Shown here: positions 25,272-34,115 of the stretch, piece by piece | Position numbering within the stretch: position 1 is the first letter of the stretch | Layout of the letters: each line of letters starts with the position of its first letter | Made by a program: the position numbers and the translations under genes | Assembly (NCBI RefSeq): GCF_000718085.1 | Contig: NZ_JOEC01000001.1 | Location: 434,001 to 498,000, forward strand | Length of the DNA stretch: 64,000 nucleotides | Direction: 5' to 3' | Source: Mycetocola saprophilus | GTDB taxonomy: Bacteria > Actinomycetota > Actinomycetes > Actinomycetales > Microbacteriaceae | The notes under the pieces: generated by a model | Seen by the model: only the letters and a program-made list of their open reading frames with translations | Database searches by the model: none | Told to the model about the DNA's origin: nothing

Positions 25272-26149
25272 CGGGACCCTCCATTTTCCAGGCGGCGAGC
25301 ATAGCCGGTGCGCTGGATCGCGGTCACCGCGACCGAGAGCACCAGCAGGGCGAGGGAGAGGACCGCGGCGCGGCCGATATCGAAGTAGTGCACACCCCGG
25401 TTCCAGATCGCGAAGGTCAGGGTTTCGGTCGAACCGAGCGGTCCGCCCTGGGTCATCGCGGCGATCACGTCGTAGGCCTGAAGAGCCGAGCCCGCGGTCA
25501 TGATGAACACAAAGATCGTGGTGGGTCCAAGCGCCGGCCAGGTCACGTGCCAGAAGCGGTTCCAGCCGCCCGCGCCGTCGAGCGAGGCGCTGTCGTACTG
25601 GTCCTGCGGGAGGGTACCGAGGGCTGCCAGGTAGAGGATCGCGACCAGACCAATCTGGTGCCAGTTGCCCACCACGGTGATCGCGGCGAGTGCCAGATTG
25701 GGATCGGAGAGCCAGTCGTGGATCCCCAGGATCGGGGCGATCACCGTGTCCACGACCCCGGTGTCGGCGCGGAACATCCAACGCCAGACCGAGGACATCG
25801 CGACCAGCGTGGTGGCGACCGGCAGGAAGTAGAGGCTGCGCCAGAATCCCTGTCCGCGGCGCAGGCCGTGGATCAGCAGCGCCACCAGCAGGCCGCCGAC
25901 CATCGAGGGGCCGATGGTGAAGACCGCGTACAGCAGCGTGTTGCGCAGGGCCCGGGCGAACTCGGGGTGCGGGATCTCGGTGGCGAAGTTCGTCCCGCCG
26001 ACAAATGAGGACGTCCCGGTCACCAGGTTGAGGTTGAAAAAGGCCAACACCAGCACGATGACCAGCGGCGCGGCAACAAACAGGACCAGGCAGATCGTGG
26101 CCGGGGCCAGCAGCAGGTGCGGGGTGAGCCGGGCGGTGCGGGTGCTCAC
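25268..26149 (-). CDS. ABC transporter permease, MalF/UgpA-like
   Basis: 293 aa with six TM segments. The EAA motif is YDSASLDGAGGWNRFWHVTWP, and the N-terminal LTPHLLLAPATICLVLFVAAP is the usual first TM. Its GTG start at 26149 overlaps the RpiR regulator stop (GTGA) and its own stop overlaps the MalG-like start, so regulator and transporter are translated in one coupled message. Confidence 0.93.
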   Translation of the reverse strand: MSTRTARLTPHLLLAPATICLVLFVAAPLVIVLVLAFFNLNLVTGTSSFVGGTNFATEIPHPEFARALRNTLLYAVFTIGPSMVGGLLVALLIHGLRRGQGFWRSLYFLPVATTLVAMSSVWRWMFRADTGVVDTVIAPILGIHDWLSDPNLALAAITVVGNWHQIGLVAILYLAALGTLPQDQYDSASLDGAGGWNRFWHVTWPALGPTTIFVFIMTAGSALQAYDVIAAMTQGGPLGSTETLTFAIWNRGVHYFDIGRAAVLSLALLVLSVAVTAIQRTGYARRLENGGSR

Positions 26150-27030
26150 AGCAGGTCCCGTTCGATCCGGTCGCCGATGAGTTCAAGTCGGGCCCGATAC
26201 CCGGCCGGATCGGTGTTTGTCAGCGCGATCAGCAGCGCGTCGATCGTGGCCAGATACGCCAGTCGGCTGCCCCAGGCGTCCATGCCCGAGCGGGCGGTGG
26301 TGCCACCCACCACGAGCGCGATGTCGGCGAGCTCGGCCAGCGGGGTGCGGGCGAACGAGGTGATCGCGATCACGCTGGCCCCGGCGGCCTTGGCTTCCCG
26401 GGCGACCTCGACCACGTGCGGATAGGTGCCGCCGTGCAGGATCGCCACACACACGTCCCCGGGGCCGAGCTGTTGGGCGCGGATCCACTGGATCTGCGCG
26501 TCGGTGGGGGCATCGGCGGGGTGGCCGAGGTGGGTCAGCCGGAAGGCCAGGTCCTCGGCGACGGGACTCGTGAGGGCGGCCCCCACGGCGATCGTGTGCC
26601 GGGCACCGGAGAGTGCCCGGATGGCGCCGGCGAACGCCTCGGGATCCACCGAGTCGGCGATCGATCCCACCGCGTGCTGGGCGAGGGCTGCGACCCCGCG
26701 CAGGGTTTCGGCGGGGCTGTCGGTGGGGGACAGGGCGGGAACCGTATCGAGGGAAGGCTCGGCCACCGCCAGCGCGATCGCGAGTTCCTGATAGCCGCCA
26801 AACCCGACGTTGCGGGCGAAGCGGATGACCGTGGTCGCCGAGGTGTCGGCCCGGCTGCCCAGCTGGGAGGCGGTGGAGCCGATGACGGCCCGGGGATCGG
26901 CGAGGACCACCTCGGCGACGCGGCGTTCACTGGCGACCAGGGTGCCGAGTGCGGCGCGGATCAGGGCCACCGCGCGGGCACCGGGGGCGGTGCCGAGGTC
27001 GGGACTCGGATCGGGGGAGGAAGTGTTCAT
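26146..27030 (-). CDS. RpiR/MurR-family transcriptional regulator
   Basis: 294 aa. N-terminal RpiR helix-turn-helix (about 20-95; SQLGSRADTSATTVIRFARN, with FGGYQELAIALA) followed by a SIS domain (about 130-275) that binds phosphosugars (AGASVIAITSFARTPLAELADIALV). It is the first gene of the ABC-importer operon and probably its repressor, responding to a phosphorylated metabolite. A TAGCCT -10 element (27037-27042) lies exactly 6 nt before the ATG, so the message is predicted to be leaderless. Confidence 0.92.
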   Translation of the reverse strand: MNTSSPDPSPDLGTAPGARAVALIRAALGTLVASERRVAEVVLADPRAVIGSTASQLGSRADTSATTVIRFARNVGFGGYQELAIALAVAEPSLDTVPALSPTDSPAETLRGVAALAQHAVGSIADSVDPEAFAGAIRALSGARHTIAVGAALTSPVAEDLAFRLTHLGHPADAPTDAQIQWIRAQQLGPGDVCVAILHGGTYPHVVEVAREAKAAGASVIAITSFARTPLAELADIALVVGGTTARSGMDAWGSRLAYLATIDALLIALTNTDPAGYRARLELIGDRIERDLL

Positions 27031-27059
27031 GACGCCAGGCTAGGAGCGGATTCTTAACG

Positions 27060-27150
27060 ACGTATTGCCATAACCTAACCAATCGTTAACGTGTTACGGC
27101 ATAACAAACTTCACTCGCCCCGTCACGTGATTACATAACAAATAGTGGCT
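27060..27150. promoter_or_regulatory. AT-rich divergent promoter region with dyads, candidate RpiR operators
   Basis: This stretch between the RpiR operon and the MBL gene is much AT-richer than its surroundings. It holds GTTACGGCATAAC (27095-27107, GTTA-N5-TAAC) and, 33 bp to the left, the related word TTGCCATAACC, with GTTAAC between them. Short GTTA/TAAC half-sites recur (TTAACG, CGTTAACG). They are candidate binding sites for the RpiR protein; which exact pair is used cannot be read. Confidence 0.4.
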
Positions 27151-27187
27151 CATCTGACTTTCAGCTACCCCGTGAGAGCATGGCGCT

Positions 27188-27928
27188 ATGTCGACGTCGC
27201 GCCCGGAAAACCCCGCCCACGCCCGCATTACCCTGGTCGCCCCCGGTGTCCACTTCGTGGAGGGCCCCGCCTCCAACTGGGTGGTGCTCACCGATGGGGA
27301 CACCGTCACGCTGGTGGACACCGGTTATCCGGCCGACCTGGCCGCGGTGGAACACTCGCTGGAGGCCTGTGCCCCCGGTGCGCGCCTGACCACGGTGCTG
27401 ATCACCCACGGCCACTCCGACCACATCGGAACCCTGCCCGAGTTGGCCAAGAAGCATGCTCCGAGGGTGCTGGCCGCGGCCGAGGAGATTCCCAATATTC
27501 GGCGTGAGGAGTTGCATCAGATCGGGATCGGCGACATCCTGCCGCGCCTGGCCAAACCGCGCTATGCCCGCTGGACCCTGCATGCGATCCGGGCCGGCGG
27601 GCTCGCCCCGATCGAGGTACGCGAGGTCGAGCCGGTCGAGCCCGGCGTCGCCCTGACCCTGGGCGGACACACGGTGATTCCCCGGCTCACCCCCGGACAT
27701 ACGCCCGGCCACCTGGTGTTTGCGCTGCCCGATGCGAACGCCCTGATTACCGGTGACGCGCTGATCACCGCGCACCCCACCGTCTCGACCCGGGGTCCCC
27801 AGGCCCTCGGCGATATCTGGCACTGGGACGCCCCGGCCGCCCGCCGGGTGTTTGCCGAGCTGGCCGAGGAAACCTGTGATCGGCTAATCATCCTGCCCGG
27901 GCACGGACCCTCGCACTTCCCCGCGTAG
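27188..27928 (+). CDS. MBL-fold metallohydrolase
   Basis: 246 aa. The metal-binding motif THGHSDHIGTLPELA (HxHxDH) is intact, as are further ligands in LTPGHTPGHLVFALP and ALITGDAL, and the final PGHGP. A glyoxalase-II/lactonase-type beta-lactamase fold binding two zinc ions. It is divergent from the RpiR-led ABC operon across a 157-bp AT-rich region and so may be co-regulated. No signal peptide. Substrate unknown. Confidence 0.9.
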   Translation: MSTSRPENPAHARITLVAPGVHFVEGPASNWVVLTDGDTVTLVDTGYPADLAAVEHSLEACAPGARLTTVLITHGHSDHIGTLPELAKKHAPRVLAAAEEIPNIRREELHQIGIGDILPRLAKPRYARWTLHAIRAGGLAPIEVREVEPVEPGVALTLGGHTVIPRLTPGHTPGHLVFALPDANALITGDALITAHPTVSTRGPQALGDIWHWDAPAARRVFAELAEETCDRLIILPGHGPSHFPA

Positions 27929-27932
27929 CGGG

Positions 27933-30296
27933 CTAGGCCCCCACGTAGGTGGCCAGGTGCTCGCCGGTCAGGGTCGAGCGCGCGGCCACCAGGTCGGCGG
28001 GGGTGCCCTCGAACACGATCGATCCACCGTCGTGGCCGGCGCCCGGGCCCACGTCGATGATCCAGTCGGCGTGGGCCATCACGGCCTGGTGGTGCTCGAT
28101 CACGATCACGGACTTGCCGGACTCGACCAGGCGATCCAGCAGCCCCAGCAGGGCCTGGACATCGGCCAGATGCAGACCGGTGGTGGGCTCGTCCAGCACA
28201 TAGACGTCGCCGTCCTCGGCCATCTGCACGGCGAGCTTGAGTCGCTGGCGCTCGCCGCCGGAGAGGGTCGTGAGCGGCTGTCCCAGGCTGATGTAGCCGA
28301 TGCCCACATCCACCAGCCGGTCGAGGATCTTGAGGGCCGCCGGGGTGCGTGCCTCGCCCTCGGCAAAGAAGGCGGCGGCCTCGGCGATGGGCATCGCCAG
28401 CACCTCGGCAATGTTTTTGCCCCCGAGGGTGAAGTCCAGCACCTCGGCGAGGAATCGCTTGCCCCCGCAGACCTCACAGGTGCTGGCGACGCTGGCCATC
28501 ATGCCCAGATCGGTATAGATCACGCCGGCACCATTACAGGTGGGGCAGGCCCCCTCGGAGTTGGCGCTGAACAGCGCGGGCTTGACTCCGTTGGCCTTGG
28601 CAAATGCCTTGCGGATCGGCTCCAGCAGGCCGGTATAGGTCGCGGGGTTCGAGCGTCGCGATCCCCGAATCGCGCCCTGATCCACGGTGACCACCCCGGC
28701 ATCCCGAGGGATCGAGCCGTGGATCAGCGAGCTCTTGCCCGAGCCGGCCACGCCGGTGATTACGGTGAGAATGCCCAGCGGAATATCCACATCCACGTTT
28801 TTGAGGTTGTGGGTGTTCGCCCCGCGAATCGCCAGCGCCCCGGTGGATGTCCGCACCGATTCCTTGAGGTGCGCGCGGTCATCCAGGTGGTGTCCGGTGA
28901 GGGTGTCGCTCGCGCGCAGCCCCTCGACCGTTCCGGTGAAGCAGATCTCACCGCCGGCGCTGCCCGCCCGCGGACCCATGTCCACCACGTGGTCGGCAAT
29001 CGCGATGGTCTCGGGCTTATGCTCCACCACGATCACCGTGTTGCCCTTATCGCGCAGGCGCAGCAGCAGGGTGTTCATCCGGGCGATATCGTGCGGGTGC
29101 AGGCCGATGGTGGGCTCATCGAAGATGTAGGTCACGTCGGTCAGCGAGGATCCCAGGTGGCGAATCATCTTGGTGCGCTGCGCCTCACCGCCGGAGAGGG
29201 TGCCCGCCGGACGATCCAGGGTCAGATAGCCCAGGCCGATCTCCACAAACGAATCCAGCGCGCCGCCCAGGGTTTCCAGCAGCGGGGCGACGCTCGGGTC
29301 GTCCAGCCCGCGTACCCACTCGGCGAGGTCGCTGATCTGCATCGCGCAGGCATCGGCAATGTTGATCCCGGCGATCTTCGAGGACCGCGCGCCCTCGTTC
29401 AGGCGCGTGCCCAGGCAGTCGGGGCACGTGGTGAAGGTCACCGCCCGGTCCACAAACGCGCGGATATGCGGCTGCATCGCCTCGCGGTCCTTGCTGAGCA
29501 TGGACTTGCGGAGCTTGGGGATCAGCCCCTCATACGTCATGTTGATGTCGCCGATCTTGACCTTCACCGGATCCTTATAGAGGAACGCGGTCATCTCCTT
29601 CTCGGTGAACTCGCGGATCGGCTTATCCGGGCTGAAGAAGCCCGAACCGGTGAAGATCTTGACGCCCCAGCCATCGGCCGTATAGCCGGGGATGGTGAGG
29701 GCACCCTCGTTGAGGGACTTGGAGTCGTCAAAGAGCTGGGTCAGGTCGAGGTCGTTGACCTTGCCCATGCCCTCACAGCGCGGGCACATGCCGCCGGTCA
29801 CCGAGAACTCGCGGCGCTCCTTGACGGTGCGACCCTCCTTCTGGATGGTGACCGCGCCGGCCCCGGACACCGAGGGCACGTTGAAGGCGAAGGCCTGCGG
29901 GGAGCCGATGTGGGGCTGACCCAGGCGGCTGAACAGGATGCGCAGCATCGGGGTCGCGTCGGTTGCGGTGCCCACGGTGGAGCGCGAGTTGGATCCCATT
30001 CGCTCCTGATCCACGATGATCGCGGTGGTGATCCCCGAGAGCACATCCACATCGGGGCGGCCCACGCTGGGCATGAATCCCTGCAGGAACGCGCTGTAGG
30101 TCTCGTTAATCATGCGCTGTGATTCGGCGGCGATGGTCCCAAAAACCAGCGAGCTCTTCCCCGAGCCTGACACCCCGGTAAACACGGTGAGGCGGCGCTT
30201 GGGGATGTCGACGCTCACGTCTTTGAGGTTGTTTTCGCGGGCCCCGATGACCCGGATCAGATCGTGGCTGTCTGCTGCGTGGGGGACGGTGCTCAT
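27933..30296 (-). CDS. UvrA-like ABC protein (short, DrrC-type)
   Basis: 787 aa, shorter than the about 950 residues of UvrA. Two ABC modules: Walker [10 protein letters not shown] at residues 41-49 and GVAGSGKSS in the second half; signatures [15 protein letters not shown] and [23 protein letters not shown] and DEPTTGLH. Zinc-binding CxxC pairs include [21 protein letters not shown] and CEVCGGKRF. Proteins of this length are the UvrA-like/DrrC group, known for self-resistance to DNA-damaging drugs such as daunorubicin and not for general excision repair. ATG 30296 is the first start in front of the conserved [16 protein letters not shown] terminator-like hairpin sits 140 nt upstream. Confidence 0.9.
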   Translation of the reverse strand: MSTVPHAADSHDLIRVIGARENNLKDVSVDIPKRRLTVFTGVSGSGKSSLVFGTIAAESQRMINETYSAFLQGFMPSVGRPDVDVLSGITTAIIVDQERMGSNSRSTVGTATDATPMLRILFSRLGQPHIGSPQAFAFNVPSVSGAGAVTIQKEGRTVKERREFSVTGGMCPRCEGMGKVNDLDLTQLFDDSKSLNEGALTIPGYTADGWGVKIFTGSGFFSPDKPIREFTEKEMTAFLYKDPVKVKIGDINMTYEGLIPKLRKSMLSKDREAMQPHIRAFVDRAVTFTTCPDCLGTRLNEGARSSKIAGINIADACAMQISDLAEWVRGLDDPSVAPLLETLGGALDSFVEIGLGYLTLDRPAGTLSGGEAQRTKMIRHLGSSLTDVTYIFDEPTIGLHPHDIARMNTLLLRLRDKGNTVIVVEHKPETIAIADHVVDMGPRAGSAGGEICFTGTVEGLRASDTLTGHHLDDRAHLKESVRTSTGALAIRGANTHNLKNVDVDIPLGILTVITGVAGSGKSSLIHGSIPRDAGVVTVDQGAIRGSRRSNPATYTGLLEPIRKAFAKANGVKPALFSANSEGACPTCNGAGVIYTDLGMMASVASTCEVCGGKRFLAEVLDFTLGGKNIAEVLAMPIAEAAAFFAEGEARTPAALKILDRLVDVGIGYISLGQPLTTLSGGERQRLKLAVQMAEDGDVYVLDEPTTGLHLADVQALLGLLDRLVESGKSVIVIEHHQAVMAHADWIIDVGPGAGHDGGSIVFEGTPADLVAARSTLTGEHLATYVGA

Positions 30297-30372
30297 GGGG
30301 TGCCTTCCGAACGGGATCACATGCACCGCGCGCAGTCGCCAGCGAAACGCGCGGTATCTTTCGATTGTGATG

Positions 30373-30434
30373 GTCCGCGGGTCTGCTGTCCAGCCGGTGT
30401 CGCGCGGGCGTGGGTTCGAAGCCGCCCCGGACAA
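30373..30434 (+). pseudogene. Possible tRNA 3'-half remnant
   Basis: GTCCG (30373-30377) could pair with CGGAC (30428-30432) as an acceptor remnant, and GGCGTGGGTTCGAAG (30407-30421) looks like a T arm after a class-II variable arm. The total is too short, and two of five T-stem pairs do not form, so it is not a functional tRNA. It may be a decayed integration scar or chance similarity. Confidence 0.2.
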
Positions 30435-30435
30435 G

Positions 30436-30474
30436 AAAAACCCCCTGGCCGTAATCCGGAGATTCGGCGAGGGG
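30436..30474 (-). terminator. Rho-independent-type hairpin in the leader of the uvrA-like gene
   Basis: On the minus strand a stem of CCCCT-GCCG-AATC type (30441-30455 with 30461-30474, one mismatch and one bulge, short loop) is followed by TTTTT (30440-30436). No minus-strand gene lies upstream that would need terminating, so it may work as an attenuator for the uvrA-like gene that begins 140 nt downstream. Confidence 0.5.
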
Positions 30475-30620
30475 ATCCTTCAAACCATTTGACGAGGGAC
30501 CTTGTCCTCGTATGCCTTCAAATTATCATGGGTTCTCACCCCGCGGGTAGATTTCGCCAATTTGTCCGCTACCTGTCCGCAACTTGACGTGCAGAGCCCC
30601 CTCCGCCTCATACTTGCCTC

Positions 30621-31358
30621 ATGCTGCCCGAAACGAAATTCGCGACCATTGTCGGCGGCCTCCACCCTGCCCGATTCGATCCCTATCTGGTGGCGGCCGA
30701 TGGGCATCCGCATCGTGCTCTCGAACTGTATCTTTGGAACGTCCAGCTTGCGGGTGCCTGGCACGAGACGCTCGCACTCACCGAGGTGTTTCTTCGGAAC
30801 CGGATTGATCGCGAGCTACGGATCTGGAACGTGAGCCGGCCTCCCTCTGGCCCGGAACCGCCCTTCACGGAGCTCTGGACGGAACGTGCCGCACGTCCGC
30901 TCAACACGATTCTGCGTGTACCGCTGGATCGGGCCGTACGAAATGCGGTGCGCTCGCGCAATCGGCGGGGACCCGATCATCCACGCGGACGTGCCCCCAT
31001 CGATCATAATGATCTGGTTTCACAACTCACTTTTGGAGTTTTTGTCAATTTGCTCTCGGCGCGAAATGCGGACTCTCGAAACTCTCTGCAGCGCGACATT
31101 CTCTGGAGGGAAGCTCTCTCATCGGGGTTTCCACACCGCGGAAGTGGAGCGACCGATGGTCGCGCTCTTGGTACACAGGCCACCCGCCTGCACGCGCTGC
31201 GCAACCGGGTCGCGCATGCCGAGCCACTGCTTGATGTGCGCTCGGATCGGCGGCTTCGGGATGTGGGGCGGCTGCTGGCGAGTATGGATCCACGGTTTGC
31301 CGGCTGGGTCACCGGTGGGTCCCGGGTGCAGGACGTCCTGAAGCAACGACCCGGGTGA
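30621..31358 (+). CDS. Abi-like protein with HEPN motif
   Basis: 245 aa. The N-terminal helical half, LELYLWNVQLAGAWHETLAL then TEVFLRNRIDREL, matches the Abi-family (AbiD/F, Abi_2-like) pattern. Near the C-terminus HALRNRVAHAEPL contains R-N-x3-H, the catalytic motif of HEPN ribonucleases. Abi proteins abort phage infection or act as toxins by cleaving RNA. No antitoxin-like gene is adjacent. GC is somewhat below the local mean. ATG 30621 is the natural start; the upstream CATACT may be its -10. Confidence 0.75.
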   Translation: MLPETKFATIVGGLHPARFDPYLVAADGHPHRALELYLWNVQLAGAWHETLALTEVFLRNRIDRELRIWNVSRPPSGPEPPFTELWTERAARPLNTILRVPLDRAVRNAVRSRNRRGPDHPRGRAPIDHNDLVSQLTFGVFVNLLSARNADSRNSLQRDILWREALSSGFPHRGSGATDGRALGTQATRLHALRNRVAHAEPLLDVRSDRRLRDVGRLLASMDPRFAGWVTGGSRVQDVLKQRPG

Positions 31359-31444
31359 GTGTCCGATCCCGGCGAGCCACCCGACCGGCAAATGGATTCG
31401 GTTTGCCCCATCGAAATGTCGCCCGGGACGACTAGCCTGGGGGC

Positions 31445-32026
31445 ATGAAGACGGAATCCACACCCCCGGGCCCCGACGGACAGCTCATCGTAGCGGACGT
31501 GATCGCCTGGCGAGCCTGGCTGGATGCCAATGAGGAGGTTTCCGACGGGGTCTGGCTACACCTGGCCAAGAAGGGAACCGTGGAACCCACCACCCTCACC
31601 TACGGCCAGGCGCTCGAGGAGGCGCTGTGTAGCGGATGGATCGACGGCCAGAAGCGCTCCTTTAACGAGGCGACCTTCCTCCAGCGATTCACCCCGCGCC
31701 GTCGGGCCTCGATGTGGTCGGCACGCAACGTGGGCATCATCGCCGAACTGGATGCGGCCGGTCGCATCCGCCCGCGCGGTCACGCCGAGGTGGCAGCTGC
31801 CCGCGCCGATGGGCGTTGGGATCGGGCGTATGCGGGCTCGGCCGACGTGGAGATTCCCGAGGCCCTGGCCTTGGCGCTCGCCGCCGACCCGGTTCTCGCC
31901 CAGGCGTTTGAGGGTCTCAGCGCCTCGGCGAGGTATTCGATCCTGCACCCGCTGATCACCGCTGCCACCCAAAAAACCCGCGACGCCCGCCTCGCCCGCG
32001 CCCTGGCAAAGCTCGCCGAGGGCTAG
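31445..32026 (+). CDS. YdeI/OmpD-associated family protein
   Basis: 193 aa. The conserved order is visible: WRAWLDANEEVSDGVWLHLAKKG, then GWIDGQKRSFNEATFLQRFTPRR and ARNVGIIAEL, ending in a helical C-terminal third. Members of the YdeI/OmpD-associated (bacteriocin-protection) family occur widely in actinobacteria; in enterics YdeI affects resistance to cationic peptides, but the biochemistry is unsettled. TAGCCT lies exactly 6 nt before the ATG (31433-31438), predicting a leaderless message. A lactococcin-like cluster follows, convergent, about 150 bp downstream. Confidence 0.85.
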   Translation: MKTESTPPGPDGQLIVADVIAWRAWLDANEEVSDGVWLHLAKKGTVEPTTLTYGQALEEALCSGWIDGQKRSFNEATFLQRFTPRRRASMWSARNVGIIAELDAAGRIRPRGHAEVAAARADGRWDRAYAGSADVEIPEALALALAADPVLAQAFEGLSASARYSILHPLITAATQKTRDARLARALAKLAEG

Positions 32027-32172
32027 GGGCGGCCCAACACACGTCAACCGCCGATTCTGTGTTGTCGATGGGTGATCACCGCATTAACCGCGGACCGATC
32101 GTTCGCATCCGCAGATAAAAGCTCGGATTCAGCGACGGGCGTTCTCAACTCTTCAGATCGGCCATGTGGAGT

Positions 32173-32841
32173 TTATGGAACCTGAACGAGTCGATTGCCT
32201 TCAATGATGAGACGACGATCGCAGAATTCTGCGACCCTGGCACTGTGCGTGGCGATAACGAATCTGGCTCCTGCTGACCCCAGGGTCTTGAAGAGCTCGA
32301 GTACTTCGGTTTCGGTCTTTTCATCGAGAGCGCCCGTGGGTTCATCGGCAAGCACGAGAGAGGGCTCCTTCACGATCGCTCGTGCAATGGCCACTCGCTG
32401 GCTCTCCCCACCGGACAGCTTAGAGATACGCTTTCGATCGAACCCTTCAAGCCCGACCGCGGCAAGAGCTTGGCGCGCGATGGTATCAGCTTCCTTATGC
32501 CCGGGAATGGCCATTTTGACGTTTCGAAGCACGGTAAAGTCATCGATCAGGTCATACCGCTGCGTAACCATACCGATGTTCTTCCGGCGGTAGTCCGCCA
32601 TCGTATCCGGCTTCGGGAGGAGCGTGCGATCACGATGCAGGTACTGCCCCTGATAACTCACATCTAGGCCGGCCAGGATCCTCAGCAGTGAGCTCTTGCC
32701 GCTTCCGCTTCGACCGATCAGGGCTACCGAGCGTTCGCTTTCAGAGAGGTGAAAATTCAAATCCTCAAAAAGGTGCCGCGTTTGGCCGTTTGGTTCCGTC
32801 ACAACCTTTGAGATGTCGCGCAACTCAACGATGTTTGTCAT
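32173..32841 (-). CDS. ABC transporter ATPase of a lactococcin-972-like system (LolD/MacB type)
   Basis: 222 aa single ABC domain. Walker A GRSGSGKSS, signature LSGGESQRVAIARAI, Walker [17 protein letters not shown]-loop ATHSARVAEF. The DEPTGALD form is typical of ATPases that work with FtsX/MacB-like membrane proteins, encoded just upstream here. ATG 32841 overlaps the previous stop (ATGA). AT-richer than the genome, like the rest of the island. In lactococcin 972 clusters the ATPase is the third gene and is thought to take part in immunity or export. Confidence 0.9.
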   Translation of the reverse strand: MTNIVELRDISKVVTEPNGQTRHLFEDLNFHLSESERSVALIGRSGSGKSSLLRILAGLDVSYQGQYLHRDRTLLPKPDTMADYRRKNIGMVTQRYDLIDDFTVLRNVKMAIPGHKEADTIARQALAAVGLEGFDRKRISKLSGGESQRVAIARAIVKEPSLVLADEPTGALDEKTETEVLELFKTLGSAGARFVIATHSARVAEFCDRRLIIEGNRLVQVP

Positions 32842-34115
32842 GCAGTTTTTCCTCCTGTGCCCAATATTGTTGTTTTGACCAGACGCTGCTGCCAAATGGC
32901 ATCCAATAGGAAAAGCACAAAGACGCCGGCGGTGATGAGCAATCCGCTCGTTGAGTCCTGGTTTGGCAATCGTTGAATGAGAAAAACGAGGGCAACGGCG
33001 ATGGCAGCGTATTCGATGACTGTTGTGGCCAGCGCGGTGCCACTCAGCGCAGACCCTCTGCGACCCAACATCCAGAGAGCGCGGACACGCTGACTTCGCC
33101 GACGGTGATTAAATCGGGTGAGTGCAACGATCGCAACAATCGAACCGATGATCAGTGCGATCTCGATCGTCACGAGCAGACCGAGGTTATCGAGGATCAG
33201 GTTTCTCACAAGGGCGAACTGGGTAATGTATGACGGCACGTTAATCAGTGCGTATGCGTCAAAGCCTGACTGATTCCCTGCGGTCGCGAGAGTGGACAAC
33301 ACGACATCCGGACTCGTTCCGGTATCCACAGCAACATTCGCATTGATCATCGCGAATGCCAGAATGCCGTAAAAGTATGCCTCGGTCTCAGGGAAGTGCT
33401 CAATACTCTGCGGGTACGGGATCAGGACGTAATCGTCCAAATAAAAGTTGAGATCGTTCTGATAGAACATGGAGGAGTTGGGTTCCAAGAATCCGACTAC
33501 TTCAAAGCGCGCGACGCGAGAGTAGAGATTCCCTGTGAGGCGATCGCCAATCTCATAAACACCACGATAGTTCGAACCGAGCAGTACCGGGGTGGACGGG
33601 TTTGAATAATCGATGCTCTCCCAGTCAAAAGCCTTGCCTGCCGCGTCGGTGAGGTTGTAGAACTCGAATGCTGCCTGATTCATTTGCATCGATTTGACAT
33701 TCACGGCCACACCGCCAAGACTCTCGTCCAGGTGTGGCCCCTGTAGCGCCATTTCGGTCCCATAGCCATATTCGAACGTTTCGCCACCTTCAAAATTTAC
33801 GATGGGAAGGTTTTGATCAAACGCCGACAGTACCTCCAACGATCTATCCGACTGCAGGTTGTCGTAGAAGCGTGCAATTTTCCTGATGTTATCTGACGAG
33901 GAACGGTACTGCTCGAATGCATCGGGATCGGTCAAATGATCCGAAAGCCCGTAGAGGTCAGCCGCCGCGGAGTCGGAGAAGCTTCGGTTTACGGCGTCGC
34001 GTGTTGATTGAGTGAACGACACGAGGTTATAGGCGGTCACACCCAGGAACGCGACGATCAATACCTTGGTCACGGTCGACAAGAGTGTTCCACGGAAGTT
34101 TTCAATTAGCCCCAT
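32838..34115 (-). CDS. FtsX-like membrane protein of the lactococcin-972-like cluster (second)
   Basis: 425 aa. One N-terminal TM (about residues 14-33; VTKVLIVAFLGVTAYNLV), a long extracytoplasmic domain of about 290 residues, then three TMs at the C-terminus (LGLLVTIEIALIIGSIVAIVAL; TTVIEYAAIAVALVFLI; LLITAGVFVLFLLDAIW): the FtsX/MacB topology. It overlaps the first membrane gene by 10 nt in another frame and the ATPase gene by 4 nt. I read it as the partner half of a heteromeric permease; in known clusters a single 7-TM protein occupies this place. Confidence 0.8.
   Translation of the reverse strand: MGLIENFRGTLLSTVTKVLIVAFLGVTAYNLVSFTQSTRDAVNRSFSDSAAADLYGLSDHLTDPDAFEQYRSSSDNIRKIARFYDNLQSDRSLEVLSAFDQNLPIVNFEGGETFEYGYGTEMALQGPHLDESLGGVAVNVKSMQMNQAAFEFYNLTDAAGKAFDWESIDYSNPSTPVLLGSNYRGVYEIGDRLTGNLYSRVARFEVVGFLEPNSSMFYQNDLNFYLDDYVLIPYPQSIEHFPETEAYFYGILAFAMINANVAVDTGTSPDVVLSTLATAGNQSGFDAYALINVPSYITQFALVRNLILDNLGLLVTIEIALIIGSIVAIVALTRFNHRRRSQRVRALWMLGRRGSALSGTALATTVIEYAAIAVALVFLIQRLPNQDSTSGLLITAGVFVLFLLDAIWQQRLVKTTILGTGGKTA

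Larger units (their letters stand above)
30297..30620. other. 324-bp intergenic region between divergent uvrA-like and Abi-like genes
   Basis: It holds the leader of the uvrA-like gene, an attenuator-like hairpin (30436-30474) and a tRNA 3'-half-like remnant (30373-30434). On the plus strand CATACT (30609-30614) lies 6 nt before the Abi-like ATG and may be its -10. No coding frame with a ribosome binding site is seen. Confidence 0.6.

Noticed and set aside
27957..30122. 721-codon plus-strand frame opposite the uvrA-like gene
   Set aside because: Antisense shadow of two ABC modules; no start signal and no recognisable domain.
34106..34115. Frameshift splitting a single bacteriocin-associated membrane protein
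   Set aside because: Each of the two products has a full FtsX-like topology and its own start, and the 10-nt overlap is typical of coupled genes, so two genes are more likely than one broken gene.
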